Source of the DNA: CADCTB01 sp963768975
GTDB lineage: Bacteria > Actinomycetota > Acidimicrobiia > Acidimicrobiales > AC-14
Assembly: GCA_963768975.1 (NCBI GenBank)
Contig: CAVYKB010000019.1
Location: forward strand, 310,001-374,000
DNA length: 64,000 bases
Direction: 5' to 3'
Below, one piece after another: positions 49,921-57,197 of the stretch; positions within the stretch are counted from its first letter, which is position 1; the number at the start of each line of letters is the position of its first letter. Below the pieces are notes generated by a model. That model saw only the letters and a program-made list of their open reading frames with translations, did no database searches and was not told where the DNA came from. The translations under genes were made by a program, and so were the position numbers.

Positions 49921-50172
49921 TCATGCCAGCGCTTCGGCTTCCTCAGCAGCCTGGGTAAGACCGGCGGCCGCCCGGCCCAGCCGGCGGTTGATCTCCTCGG
50001 CGCCGGGGCCGATGATCTCGCAATGGCCCTTAACCGCGGCCACACCCTCGGAGATGCGACCGAGGTTGCCCTGGATGCGGACGAGCATCGAGTCGATCCG
50101 GCGCAGGAAGTACAGGAGGACGCCGACGAGGGCGACGGCCTCGATGACCGAGAGCACGATCTGGGCGGTCAT
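49921..50172 (-). CDS. Small membrane coiled-coil protein (83 aa), related to the gene at 49444
   Basis: N-terminal helix MTAQIVLSVIEAVALVGVLL, then LRRIDSMLVRIQGNLGRISE and G43-V-A-A-V-K-G49, matching the 141-residue protein on the opposite strand in the same positions. The Ala/Glu-rich tail (AAAGLTQAAEEAEALA) is a coiled-coil candidate. ATG at 50170-50172 overlaps the upstream gene's stop. Longer upstream extensions in frame are Arg-rich noise and were not used. Confidence 0.72.
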   Translation of the reverse strand: MTAQIVLSVIEAVALVGVLLYFLRRIDSMLVRIQGNLGRISEGVAAVKGHCEIIGPGAEEINRRLGRAAAGLTQAAEEAEALA

Positions 50173-50456
50173 CAGTTGCTCCTTTGGGAGACGAGGAAGT
50201 CGACGTGGCGCTCGACCTCGGCGCCCAGCTCGCCGACCAGCTCGACCGTCTTGGGCAACATCCAGGTGGTCGCCGTCTGGGTGGCGACGCGAGCGGCCAT
50301 GTCCCACACCCGCTGGACGCCGGCCTCGAGATCCCGCACGTACAGCTCAAGTAGGAACAACAGCAGGATCACGGCCGAGATGACGACCGCTCCGAGGCCG
50401 AGCGTGATCCACCAGAAGGTGATGTGCTCGTCGGCCAGAGCAAGCAACGGGGTCAT
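50172..50456 (-). CDS. Small membrane protein with helical tail (94 aa)
   Basis: A transmembrane helix (ITLGLGAVVISAVILLLFLL) then YVRDLEAGVQRVWDMAARVA and an amphipathic end (LVGELGAEVERHVDFLVSQ). Same build as its neighbours. ATG start; stop overlaps the next gene. Function unknown. Confidence 0.72.
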   Translation of the reverse strand: MTPLLALADEHITFWWITLGLGAVVISAVILLLFLLELYVRDLEAGVQRVWDMAARVATQTATTWMLPKTVELVGELGAEVERHVDFLVSQRSN

Positions 50457-50458
50457 GG

Positions 50459-50743
50459 TCAGCCTCCTGCCAGGGCGGTGCGGGCCTGGGCCGCGTGGGT
50501 GACAACGGACAGCAGGTTCTCGTTGAGCGCGCCGACCGCCGGGATGGTGACGGTGTTGGCGCGGATCTCGTCGAGCACCTCAGTGATGTCGTCGGCCACG
50601 CCGCTGATCCGGCGGACCAGGGCGAGGATGATGGCCACCATGGCGACGACCACGACGATTGCAATTGCGGCGATCACGTATCCGACGTACCAACCGGTCA
50701 GAGTTACTGCTTCTTCTTGGACTTGGCCAGCTGCATAGAGCAA
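50459..50743 (-). CDS. Small membrane protein with helical tail (94 aa), TTG start
   Basis: A transmembrane helix (YVIAAIAIVVVVAMVAIILA) then LVRRISGVADDITEVLDEIR, an amphipathic stretch with hydrophobic heptads, and an Ala-rich end. No ATG or GTG precedes the helix; TTG at 50741-50743 follows AGGCGG, which lies inside the stem of the hairpin at the hypB stop. Follows hypB and begins the three-gene minus-strand set. Confidence 0.68.
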   Translation of the reverse strand: MLYAAGQVQEEAVTLTGWYVGYVIAAIAIVVVVAMVAIILALVRRISGVADDITEVLDEIRANTVTIPAVGALNENLLSVVTHAAQARTALAGG

Positions 50744-50748
50744 CTTTT

Positions 50749-50798
50749 ACCGCCTTTCTCGCCGTCCCTGTATCCTACGATTGGGCGAGAGAGGCGGT
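50749..50798 (-). promoter_or_regulatory. Hairpin covering the hypB stop codon and the next gene's ribosome site
   Basis: Inverted repeat of 15 bp with one mismatch (50749-50763 with 50784-50798). On the minus strand its 5' arm begins in the hypB stop codon and its 3' arm holds the AGGCGG Shine-Dalgarno of the 50459-50743 gene. No T-run follows. It could make translation of the membrane protein depend on ribosomes finishing hypB, or serve as a partial terminator. Confidence 0.5.
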
Positions 50799-51598
50799 CA
50801 ACGCGTTTCGTCTATAGATCCGATCAGCCAGCGGCACCATTCCACGACTCCGGCACCTGTCCTGGCGCTGGCCTGGATGACCGTCGCCGTGGGGTTGACG
50901 GCGTGGAGGTTGGCCAGGAACAGGTCCAGGTCGAAGTCGAGATGGGGCAGCAAGTCGACCTTGTTCACGACCACGGCATCGACTGCCCGGAACATGACCG
51001 GGTACTTGAGCGGCTTCTCCTCGCCCTCGGTGACGGCGTAGACCATGGCCTTGGCGTGCTCGCCGACGTCGAACTCGGCGGGGCAGACCAGATTGCCGAC
51101 GTTCTCGACGACCAGCAGGTCGAGGTCGTCCAGCGGCAGCCGGCCGAGGCCCGAGCGCACCATCACTGCGTCGAGGTGGCACTCGCCGCCGAACCCCGCT
51201 GCGGTGTTGACCAGGGCGATCGAGGCGCCGTACCCCGCCAGGCGGTCGGCGTCGATGCTGGTGGCGATGTCACCCTCCAGGATGCCGACGCGGACGGTGT
51301 CGGGGAGCTCGGCGAGGGTGCGCACGAGCAGCGTGGTCTTGCCCGCGCCGGGTGAGGACATCAGGTTGACGGTGCGCACGCCGGCGGCCGCGAAGGCAGC
51401 CCGGTTCTCAGCGGCCACCCGGTCGTTCTCGGAGAAGATGTCCTCTAGTACCGCCACCCGGGAGGTGCCCGTGACGGCGTAGCCGGTGTGGTCGCCGGCG
51501 TCGTGGGCATGGCCGGTGTGATCGCCGGCGTCGTGGGCATGGCCGGCGTCGTCGTGGGTGTGGGTGGTGCCGTCGTCGTGGCGGTGGAAGCGACCCAC
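50798..51598 (-). CDS. hypB: Hydrogenase nickel-insertion GTPase HypB
   Basis: A 266-residue GTPase that loads nickel with HypA. The N-terminus is His/Asp-rich (HRHDDGTTHTHDDAGHAHDA) with a tandem 10-residue repeat, a nickel store. The G1 motif is NLMSSPGAGKTTLLV, the metal site CHLDAVM, and VVNKVDLLPHLDFDL is the G4 motif. GTG start at 51598 directly follows the hypA stop on this strand. Length is normal for a His-rich HypB. Confidence 0.96.
   Translation of the reverse strand: MGRFHRHDDGTTHTHDDAGHAHDAGDHTGHAHDAGDHTGYAVTGTSRVAVLEDIFSENDRVAAENRAAFAAAGVRTVNLMSSPGAGKTTLLVRTLAELPDTVRVGILEGDIATSIDADRLAGYGASIALVNTAAGFGGECHLDAVMVRSGLGRLPLDDLDLLVVENVGNLVCPAEFDVGEHAKAMVYAVTEGEEKPLKYPVMFRAVDAVVVNKVDLLPHLDFDLDLFLANLHAVNPTATVIQASARTGAGVVEWCRWLIGSIDETR
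51485..51544 (-). repeat. Tandem 30-bp repeat in hypB (His-rich region)
   Basis: Two adjacent 30-base units (51485-51514, 51515-51544) differ at one base and encode the repeated decapeptide GHAHDAGDHT. Such repeats change length by slippage, so the nickel-binding capacity of this segment may vary between strains. Confidence 0.85.
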
Positions 51599-51937
51599 TC
51601 AGACCTCCGAGAGGTCGAGAGAGACCACCTGGAACTCCTCGCCGGAGAGCAGGGTGACGTCGTCGCCCTCGCACGACCGGCAGATCATGAGCGGGAGGTC
51701 GAGGGTGGTCTCAGCGCCACAGCCGGCGCAGGCGATGACCGCCGGCACCTGCTCGATCTCCAGTGTGCAGCCGTCGAGCTCGGTGCCCTCGGTGAGCATC
51801 GTCCAGCAGAACGACAGGGCGTCGGGGACGACCTGGCGGAGGTGGCCGATCCGCACGACCACGCCAGCCGCGGTGCGGTCGCCGGCGTGCTTGGTCACGG
51901 TGGCGGCGATGGCCTCGCACAGCGACAGCTCATGCAC
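51599..51937 (-). CDS. hypA: Hydrogenase nickel metallochaperone HypA
   Basis: A 112-residue HypA. GTG encodes the first Met of MHELSLCEA, so the nickel-binding N-terminus and His2 are kept. The zinc site is CAGCGAETTL with CRSCEGDDVTLLSG, two CxxC pairs. It pairs with hypB just downstream. Its 5' end overlaps the preceding gene by 8 bases. Confidence 0.95.
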   Translation of the reverse strand: MHELSLCEAIAATVTKHAGDRTAAGVVVRIGHLRQVVPDALSFCWTMLTEGTELDGCTLEIEQVPAVIACAGCGAETTLDLPLMICRSCEGDDVTLLSGEEFQVVSLDLSEV

Positions 51938-52310
51938 GGACGAGGGCCAGCCTCGCCCGCAGCAGGGCCTCGATCTCGGTGCGCTCCTCGGGCCGGAAAT
52001 GGCGGCGGGACCCGTAGGGCAGCCGGGGGACCGGTCGCTGGACGATCTCGGCGGCCGCCTCCAGCACGAGGTCGTAGTCGTCCAGGCACGCCGACCACTC
52101 GGCGCTCTTGGTGTCCCAGAGGTCCGGCTCGGCCTCGTAGGCCTCCAGCACCGCCTGCAGGCGCTGGAGCTCGGCGACAATCACCGCCACCTGCAGCGGC
52201 TCCCGCGGAAATCGCAGCAGCGCCGGTTCGATCCCGTGCGCCTCGGCCAGGGCGCCCGCCTTGTCGCAGAACGCCCTGGCTTCGGCCGCGAACTCACTCG
52301 ACTCTGCCAT
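51930..52310 (-). CDS. Hypothetical helical protein upstream of hypA (126 aa)
   Basis: A soluble, mainly helical protein: SEFAAEARAFCDKAGALAEA, FPREPLQVAVIVAELQRLQA, EPDLWDTKSAEWSACLDDYD, ending in YGSRRHFRPEERTEIEALLR. Trp- and Glu-rich with no known motif. It overlaps hypA by 8 bases, so it is probably part of the maturation unit. Start could also be GTG at 52334. Function unknown. Confidence 0.7.
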   Translation of the reverse strand: MAESSEFAAEARAFCDKAGALAEAHGIEPALLRFPREPLQVAVIVAELQRLQAVLEAYEAEPDLWDTKSAEWSACLDDYDLVLEAAAEIVQRPVPRLPYGSRRHFRPEERTEIEALLRARLALVRA

Positions 52311-52381
52311 GGCTAACAGAGCGCGCACTTGCACGAGCAGCCGGTGCTGTTCGGCGAGGCGGCCTGCGGCCGCAGCGTCGG

Positions 52382-52816
52382 TCAGCTGCCGGCGGAGGAA
52401 CCACCGACGGGCATCGTCGGCCCGCTGGTGTCCTGGGGATCGATACCCGTGGAGTCCCGGGGAGTCGACGTGCCGACCGGGCGCTGGGACTCACCCTGGG
52501 TGCCGGTGCGGTGACGCCCGTCCTCGCCGTCCTCGTCGACCACGTCCTCGCCCCGGCGGGTGGTGCTGGTCCCGACGTCGAGCGGGGTAGCTGCGTCGGC
52601 CCGCGTGGCGGTCTGCTCGCCGGCCCCGCTGGAGCCGGACGCGACTTCACTGGCTTTGACCGGGCTCTCGTTGGCGGGGCTGGAAGTCGCCCCGGGGCGG
52701 CCGGTCTTGGTCTCGGCCAGCTGGCGCTCGACGGTGCCCGTCAAGTCCTGGCTGAGGTCGTCGTCGGTCTGGCCGGAGGTGCGACCTTCATACGGGGGTG
52801 CGTTGTCCGTGGGCAT
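52382..52816 (-). CDS. Low-complexity, probably disordered hydrophilic protein (144 aa)
   Basis: Begins MPTDNAPPYEGRTSGQTDDD and is rich in Gly, Ser, Thr, Asp, Pro and Arg throughout; no hydrophobic core, Cys or signal peptide. ATG at 52816 follows AAGGAG. Such proteins are common as stress-associated hydrophilins, but the link is only by composition. Divergent from the gene at 53035. Confidence 0.6.
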   Translation of the reverse strand: MPTDNAPPYEGRTSGQTDDDLSQDLTGTVERQLAETKTGRPGATSSPANESPVKASEVASGSSGAGEQTATRADAATPLDVGTSTTRRGEDVVDEDGEDGRHRTGTQGESQRPVGTSTPRDSTGIDPQDTSGPTMPVGGSSAGS

Positions 52817-53003
52817 CGTGCGGCTCCTTCGCTGTGAGTGACGCCGCAGCCTGCACGGCGTCGTGGTGTGGTGGTAACCGTGCGGCAACCCTTCCCTCGA
52901 GGTGTATTTGGTAATCGTCTTCGCACGTCGTAGTTCGGAGCGGCGCGCCTCGTCAATACGGGTATAGATCCCCCAGTTTCACGGCTAAAGCGCGGGGTAC
53001 TGT

Positions 53004-53016
53004 ATGTTCAGAACAT
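53004..53016. promoter_or_regulatory. Perfect palindrome ATGTTCAGAACAT, candidate operator
   Basis: A 13-base perfect inverted repeat in an AT-richer divergent region (52817-53034), 18 bases before the GTG at 53035. The inner GTTC-A-GAAC looks like a dimeric repressor site. It is not the actinobacterial LexA box, which has the halves in the opposite order. Confidence 0.45.
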
Positions 53017-53034
53017 CTAACGAACGGAGGGGCC

Positions 53035-53301
53035 GTGACCGAGGCTGAGGCGATGTGCCGGGGCTTCCTGCAAAACGTGGCGGCCCGCCGGTCGGTGGTG
53101 GCGCGGGTCAGCCCCGAGGAGCCCTCCGCTGACTACCTGGCCGGCTTCAGCGCCGGCTTCGATTCGGGCCAGGTGGCCGCTCTGGCACTGGCCATCGGCG
53201 TGATGTCGGGGGAGTCGCCCACCGCCCTCATCGAGGACGCGCACGGTCAAGCCGCGGTCGAGAGCGCATTTCCGTTCGAGCTGCATCTCGAGGCATCGTG
53301 A
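53035..53301 (+). CDS. Small conserved hypothetical protein (88 aa)
   Basis: Starts GTG after AACGGAGGGG. The product is mixed helical (EAEAMCRGFLQNVAARRSVV, DYLAGFSAGFDSGQVAALAL) with no membrane segment. Four-base overlap with the next gene. No family recognised. Confidence 0.65.
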   Translation: MTEAEAMCRGFLQNVAARRSVVARVSPEEPSADYLAGFSAGFDSGQVAALALAIGVMSGESPTALIEDAHGQAAVESAFPFELHLEAS

Positions 53302-53483
53302 ACTTCGACGAAGAAACCGTGCCCTGCCCGACGTGCTGGTTGCCGGCCGACCTTGTCGCTCCGCCGGCGTGGGACTGCAACCCGCATTCCGTGTGTCCCA
53401 AGGGCCACAACAACACGCTCATTCCCGCCGTGCTGGCCCACCTCAGGACGCTTCAGGACAAGATCGTCGAACGGCCGGCGTAG
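53298..53483 (+). CDS. Small Cys-rich hypothetical protein (61 aa)
   Basis: GTG start in a four-base overlap. VPCPTCWLPADLV and CNPHSVCPKGHNN place two Cys pairs and two His for one zinc ion, like a treble-clef or zinc ribbon. The helical tail ends HLRTLQDKIVERP. Probably binds zinc; role unknown. Confidence 0.66.
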   Translation: MNFDEETVPCPTCWLPADLVAPPAWDCNPHSVCPKGHNNTLIPAVLAHLRTLQDKIVERPA

Positions 53484-53491
53484 GTCGCCGT

Positions 53492-55120
53492 CTACGCCGG
53501 CCGCCGCCGCCGGCTGGCGGCCAGGGCCACGAGCACGGTGACGCCCATACCCACCGCAGCCGAGGCGCCCACGAGGACCCACCCGGGGACCTCGTCATCG
53601 TCGGCCGTCGCCGCGGTCACCGCATGCTGGATCTTGGCGAAGTAGATGTCCTCGGTGTTGTTGATGGCATCGCCGTTGCGGGAGTCCTGCCAGGCGATGT
53701 AGGTCGCCTCGTTCGACGAGGTGATGCCCACGCTGCTCTGGCTGTGGGCGTTGTTGGACCATACCCCGATGCTGCGGTCGATGGTCCGGTCGCTGACCCG
53801 CACGTTGGTGCTGAACGTGGACCCCTGGTCGTACGACGACGCCGCGTAGACGTCGTTCGCCCCGCCGGCGTTGCCGCCCGGGCCCTCGAACTCCGGGGTG
53901 GGGCTGTTGCGGAAGTCGTACCAGGCGATGTCGAGGCGGCCGTTGGGGGCAACGGAAATGCCCGGGTTGTAGTGCTGGATGTTCTGGCGGGGGGCGTCGT
54001 CGTTGACCGTCTTGGACGGGCTCCACGTCGACCCGCCGTCGGTGGAGGCCCGGAAGAGGATCTCCCGGTCGTCGAAGGCCGGCGTGGACGGCTCGTTCGC
54101 CGGTGGCCGGCGGGCTCGGGGGTTGGTGTTGCCGGCCCAGGTCACGTAGATGGCGTCGGTGACGGGGTCCACCGCGATCAGCTGCCGGCGGTTGAAGCTG
54201 AAGCCCACGTTGCCGGGGTCGATCTCCTGGATGGTCGACCAGGTGCGGCCCTGGTCGATGGACCGGCGGTACTGGATGGGGCGCGGCGGAGCGGCCTCGC
54301 CCGTCGGGGTGCCGAAGGTGTCGGCGGCCCAGATGGCGTGGACCACGCCCTTGGAGTCAACCGCGGTCCGGGGCTGCCCGCCACCCCGGGAGTCGCTCAT
54401 CTCCTGGGGTGGACCGAAGTTACGGCCTCCGTCGTGGGACACCGAGATCATCCCCTTGCGGGCTGCGCCGGGCGCCGGCGTGGAGAACCCGCCTCTCTGC
54501 CAGCCGACGTAGACGTGCTGGGGGTTGTTGTTGTCGACCGAGAGCTGCGCCCGCCGGCTGCCGCCGATCCCCGGCTCGCCCTCTTTGCCCTCGAACGCCA
54601 TGGAGGTGCCCCAGGTGCGGCCGCTGTCGTCGGAGCGGGCGACGAAGATGCTGCGGGGGATGTCGGTGCGGTTGATCTGGGTGACGTACTTGGGGTCGCT
54701 GGCGAAGAAGCTGGCGAACAGGGTGCCGTTGGGCGTGAACTGCAGGGTGATGTACGGCCCGTTGGTGGCCTGGAGGCTGCAGTCGGTGAAGGGCTTGGTC
54801 ATGGGGCTGCCGCCCTCGAACCAGCTTCGGCCGTCGTCGACGGAGATGTGGATGTCGCAGGTCTTCTTGGTGCGGACCTCGGCCGAGCCGATCACCAGCT
54901 CGCCGGTGACGGGATTGCGGGCGATCTGGGGCGTGGAGTGAGCCCGGCCCGGGTCGCCCGTCTGGGTGACCTGGACGGCGGCCATCACCGCCGGCTCCTC
55001 CAGCAGCGCTTCCTGCGCCCGAGCGGCGCTGGGAGCGGGATAGAGGGCGCCGGCGCCCGAGCTGAGCGTGGCCACCATGGTTCCAAGGGCGAGCCATGCC
55101 GCCCGCTTCCTGCCGATCAT
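53492..55120 (-). CDS. Exported sialidase-like beta-propeller protein with C-terminal anchor
   Basis: A 542-residue protein with a signal peptide (AAWLALGTMVATLSSGAGAL) and several BNR/Asp-box repeats: SVDDGRSWFEG, SDDSGRTWGTS, SHDGGRNFGPP, SIDQGRTWSTI, STDGGSTWSPS, SYDQGSTFSTN. These form the six-bladed propeller of exo-sialidases. The usual Arg triad cannot be confirmed by eye. A C-terminal transmembrane helix (VLVGASAAVGMGVTVLVALA) and Arg tail anchor it. ATG 55120 is preferred over TTG 55126. Many actinobacterial proteins of this kind have no known enzyme activity. Confidence 0.85.
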   Translation of the reverse strand: MIGRKRAAWLALGTMVATLSSGAGALYPAPSAARAQEALLEEPAVMAAVQVTQTGDPGRAHSTPQIARNPVTGELVIGSAEVRTKKTCDIHISVDDGRSWFEGGSPMTKPFTDCSLQATNGPYITLQFTPNGTLFASFFASDPKYVTQINRTDIPRSIFVARSDDSGRTWGTSMAFEGKEGEPGIGGSRRAQLSVDNNNPQHVYVGWQRGGFSTPAPGAARKGMISVSHDGGRNFGPPQEMSDSRGGGQPRTAVDSKGVVHAIWAADTFGTPTGEAAPPRPIQYRRSIDQGRTWSTIQEIDPGNVGFSFNRRQLIAVDPVTDAIYVTWAGNTNPRARRPPANEPSTPAFDDREILFRASTDGGSTWSPSKTVNDDAPRQNIQHYNPGISVAPNGRLDIAWYDFRNSPTPEFEGPGGNAGGANDVYAASSYDQGSTFSTNVRVSDRTIDRSIGVWSNNAHSQSSVGITSSNEATYIAWQDSRNGDAINNTEDIYFAKIQHAVTAATADDDEVPGWVLVGASAAVGMGVTVLVALAASRRRRPA

Positions 55121-55208
55121 TGCCAACCCCCCGGTGACGTGACCCGATGTGACCGGGAAGGTAGCCGACCGGTGCCCTGCGGCGCGGGTCGGGGACTACC
55201 TTTCAGCT

Positions 55209-55676
55209 ATGCCACCCCGTCCACCCCGCTTCCGTGTGTGGGCGGCACTCGCCGCCGCCGCCCTCCTCGTGCTGGCCGCCTGCGGCGACGACGAGGACTC
55301 GCCCACCGTGGTGGGTGGCCAGTCGTCGACCACGGTGGCGCCGGCGACCACGCCGACGACCGTTGCCGGCGCTGCGACCACGACGACGGCCGCGCCCGCC
55401 TCCACCACGACTGCGGCGACGGTCCTCGCGGTCACCGTGCGCGGCGGCCAGGTGGTCGACGGGGCGTCGCGGCAGCGGGCCACGCTCAACCAACCGGTGA
55501 CCATCCGGGTGACCAGCGACAGGGCCGACCATGTTCACGTCCACGGCTACGACAAGTTCGCCGACGTGGGGCCCGGCAAGGCCGGCGAGGTCACCTTCGT
55601 GGCCAACATCCCCGGTGTGTTCGAGGTCGAGCTCGAGGACTCGCGCCGCTTGCTGTTCACCCTGGAGGTGCGCTGA
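55209..55676 (+). CDS. Cupredoxin-like lipoprotein with Thr/Ala linker (155 aa)
   Basis: A lipoprotein signal ends in LAACGDD (Cys25), then a Thr/Ala/Pro-rich linker (residues about 35-75), then a small beta-sandwich: QPVTIRVTSDRADHVHVHGY, GEVTFVANIPGVFEVELEDS. This resembles the cupredoxin-like domain of EfeO-type proteins; the full copper ligand set is not visible. ATG at 55209 begins the signal peptide. Followed in a CTGA overlap by a polytopic membrane protein, so the two probably work together. Confidence 0.75.
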   Translation: MPPRPPRFRVWAALAAAALLVLAACGDDEDSPTVVGGQSSTTVAPATTPTTVAGAATTTTAAPASTTTAATVLAVTVRGGQVVDGASRQRATLNQPVTIRVTSDRADHVHVHGYDKFADVGPGKAGEVTFVANIPGVFEVELEDSRRLLFTLEVR

Positions 55677-56587
55677 GCCTCGTCCGGCGGCCGGCGGCCG
55701 CCGCCCTGGCCGGGGTGGGGCTGGTCCTCGTCACGGCCAACCCGGCCTCGGCCCACGGCCTGGGGGCCCGCACCGACCTGCCCCTCCCACTCTGGATGTT
55801 CGCCTACGGGGCGGCGGCCGCGCTGATCATCTCCTTCGCCGGCCTCGCGGTGTTCTGGCGCACGACCAAGCTCGAGGGCGGCACCGTCGGACGGGTGGTT
55901 CTCGAGCCGGGCGGCCTCCAGCGGGGCCTCCTGGTGGCGGGCCGGGCCCTGGGGATCGCCCTGTACCTGTTGCTGGTGATCGCCGCCTTTTTCGGCGACC
56001 CCGACACGGCCGAGAACATCACCCCCGTCTTCGTCTACGTCGTGTTCTGGGTGGGTATGACGCTCATCTGCGCCCTGGTCGGTGACCTGTGGCGGGTCGT
56101 CAACCCGTTCGACACCATGGCCGCGGTGGCGGAGCGGCTGCGGGGCGACGGTGCGGTGGCGCCTTACACGTGGGGCCGGTGGCCGGCGGTGGCCGGCCTC
56201 GCCGGCTTCGTATGGCTGGAGCTCGTCCCGTCGAACCGGGCCGAGCCCCGAACGCTGGCCATCGCCATCCTGCTGTACAGCGGTGCGGTGGTCGCCGGCG
56301 TCATCCGCTGGGGCCGGGACTGGGTGCGCCAGGGCGAGGCCTTCACCGTCTTCTTCGGGCTTTTGGCCAACATGGCCCCGTTCTACGCCGACGATGAGCA
56401 CCGAATCCGCGTCCGTCCCCCCTCTCCGGCCTGGTGGGCCTCAAGCCCGACGCCGCCACCCAGGCCATCGTCATCGTCGCCCTGGGGTCGACCAGTTTCG
56501 ACGGGCTCAGCCGGACCCGGTTCTGGATCGACCTCACCCGCAATCTCTCGAGCCTCGAGCGCAGCCTCCTGTCGACCGCGGGGCTGA
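55673..56587 (+). CDS. Polytopic membrane protein (fenitrothion hydrolase-like family), N-terminal part before a frameshift
   Basis: Signal peptide SLVRRPAAAALAGVGLVLVT, then HGLGARTDLPLPLWMFAYGA and several transmembrane helices. It resembles the actinobacterial membrane family annotated as fenitrothion hydrolase, whose real role is unclear. Translation appears to start at CTG 55673 in a CTGA overlap with the lipoprotein gene. The frame is normal until the C-run at 56417-56422, after which it reads unlike the family (SPAWWASSPTPPPRP) to a stop at 56587. With one more C it would continue PPLSGLVGLKPDAATQ, the start of the next entry. Type may be a sequencing artefact or a real lesion. Confidence 0.68.
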   Translation: MSLVRRPAAAALAGVGLVLVTANPASAHGLGARTDLPLPLWMFAYGAAAALIISFAGLAVFWRTTKLEGGTVGRVVLEPGGLQRGLLVAGRALGIALYLLLVIAAFFGDPDTAENITPVFVYVVFWVGMTLICALVGDLWRVVNPFDTMAAVAERLRGDGAVAPYTWGRWPAVAGLAGFVWLELVPSNRAEPRTLAIAILLYSGAVVAGVIRWGRDWVRQGEAFTVFFGLLANMAPFYADDEHRIRVRPPSPAWWASSPTPPPRPSSSSPWGRPVSTGSAGPGSGSTSPAISRASSAASCRPRG

Positions 56588-57036
56588 TCTGGGCCATGGC
56601 GGTCGTCACCTTGGCCTTCGTCGGCGCCATGCGCGTCACCGGGCGCCTGCACCGCCGGCGGTTCCAGGAGCTGAGCTCCGCGTTTGTGCACTCTCTGGTG
56701 CCGATTGCGTTCGCCTACGCCCTGGCCCACTACTTCTCGCTGCTGGTCTTCGAGGGCCAGAGCGCCATCGCCCTGGCGTCGGACCCGCTGGGCCAGGGGT
56801 GGGACCTGTTCGGGACGGCCTCCAACGCGGTGAACTTCACCCTGGTGTCCACCAGCCTCATCGCCTACGTGCAGGCCAGCGGCATCATCGCCGGCCACGT
56901 CGCCGGCGTGGTGGTGGCCCATGACCGGGCACTGGCCGTGTTCCCCTCCAAGGAGGCGACCCGGTCCCAGTACCCCCTGCTGGCGGCGATGGTGCTCTTC
57001 ACGGTGGGCGGCCTGGCGCTGCTCCTGGGGGCCTGA
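56434..57036 (+). CDS. Polytopic membrane protein, C-terminal part after the frameshift
   Basis: The continuation of the preceding gene in another frame. It opens with GLKPDAATQAIVIVALGSTS, then GLSRTRFWIDLTRNLSSLER and four to five transmembrane helices (LIWAMAVVTLAFVGAM; VPIAFAYALAHYFSLLVF; AAMVLFTVGGLALLLGA). A GTG is available at 56434, but no ribosome site suits a free-standing gene. Taken with 55673-56587 it makes one protein of about 454 residues. Confidence 0.7.
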   Translation: MGLKPDAATQAIVIVALGSTSFDGLSRTRFWIDLTRNLSSLERSLLSTAGLIWAMAVVTLAFVGAMRVTGRLHRRRFQELSSAFVHSLVPIAFAYALAHYFSLLVFEGQSAIALASDPLGQGWDLFGTASNAVNFTLVSTSLIAYVQASGIIAGHVAGVVVAHDRALAVFPSKEATRSQYPLLAAMVLFTVGGLALLLGA

Positions 57037-57038
57037 GC

Positions 57039-57197
57039 GTGCCGGTGCTGGCTCACGGCGGGGCGGTGGGTGCTGTCGCCGAAGGCGCGTTCATTCTCAT
57101 CCCCATCGTCGTGTTCGCCGTCCTGGCCCGCATCAGCCGCAAGCGGCGGGAGGCCGAGGAGGCAGAGGCCGGCGCGGCGGAAGAGGCGGCGCCGTGA
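57039..57197 (+). CDS. Small membrane protein (52 aa) between the polytopic protein and the CPBP gene
   Basis: GTG at 57039 gives VPVLAHGGAVGAVAEGAF, one helix (FILIPIVVFAVLARIS), and a charged tail KRREAEEAEAGAAEEAAP. In-frame CTG at 57033 in a CTGA overlap is an alternative start. The stop overlaps the next GTG. Too short for the usual length cut-off. Confidence 0.66.
   Translation: MPVLAHGGAVGAVAEGAFILIPIVVFAVLARISRKRREAEEAEAGAAEEAAP

Noticed and set aside
51485..51544. Tandem repeat as a CRISPR-like array
   Set aside because: Units are adjacent with no spacers and encode a His-rich peptide in frame within hypB.
53004..53016. Palindrome as a LexA (SOS) box
   Set aside because: The actinobacterial LexA box has GAAC before GTTC with a four-base spacer; here the order is GTTC-A-GAAC.
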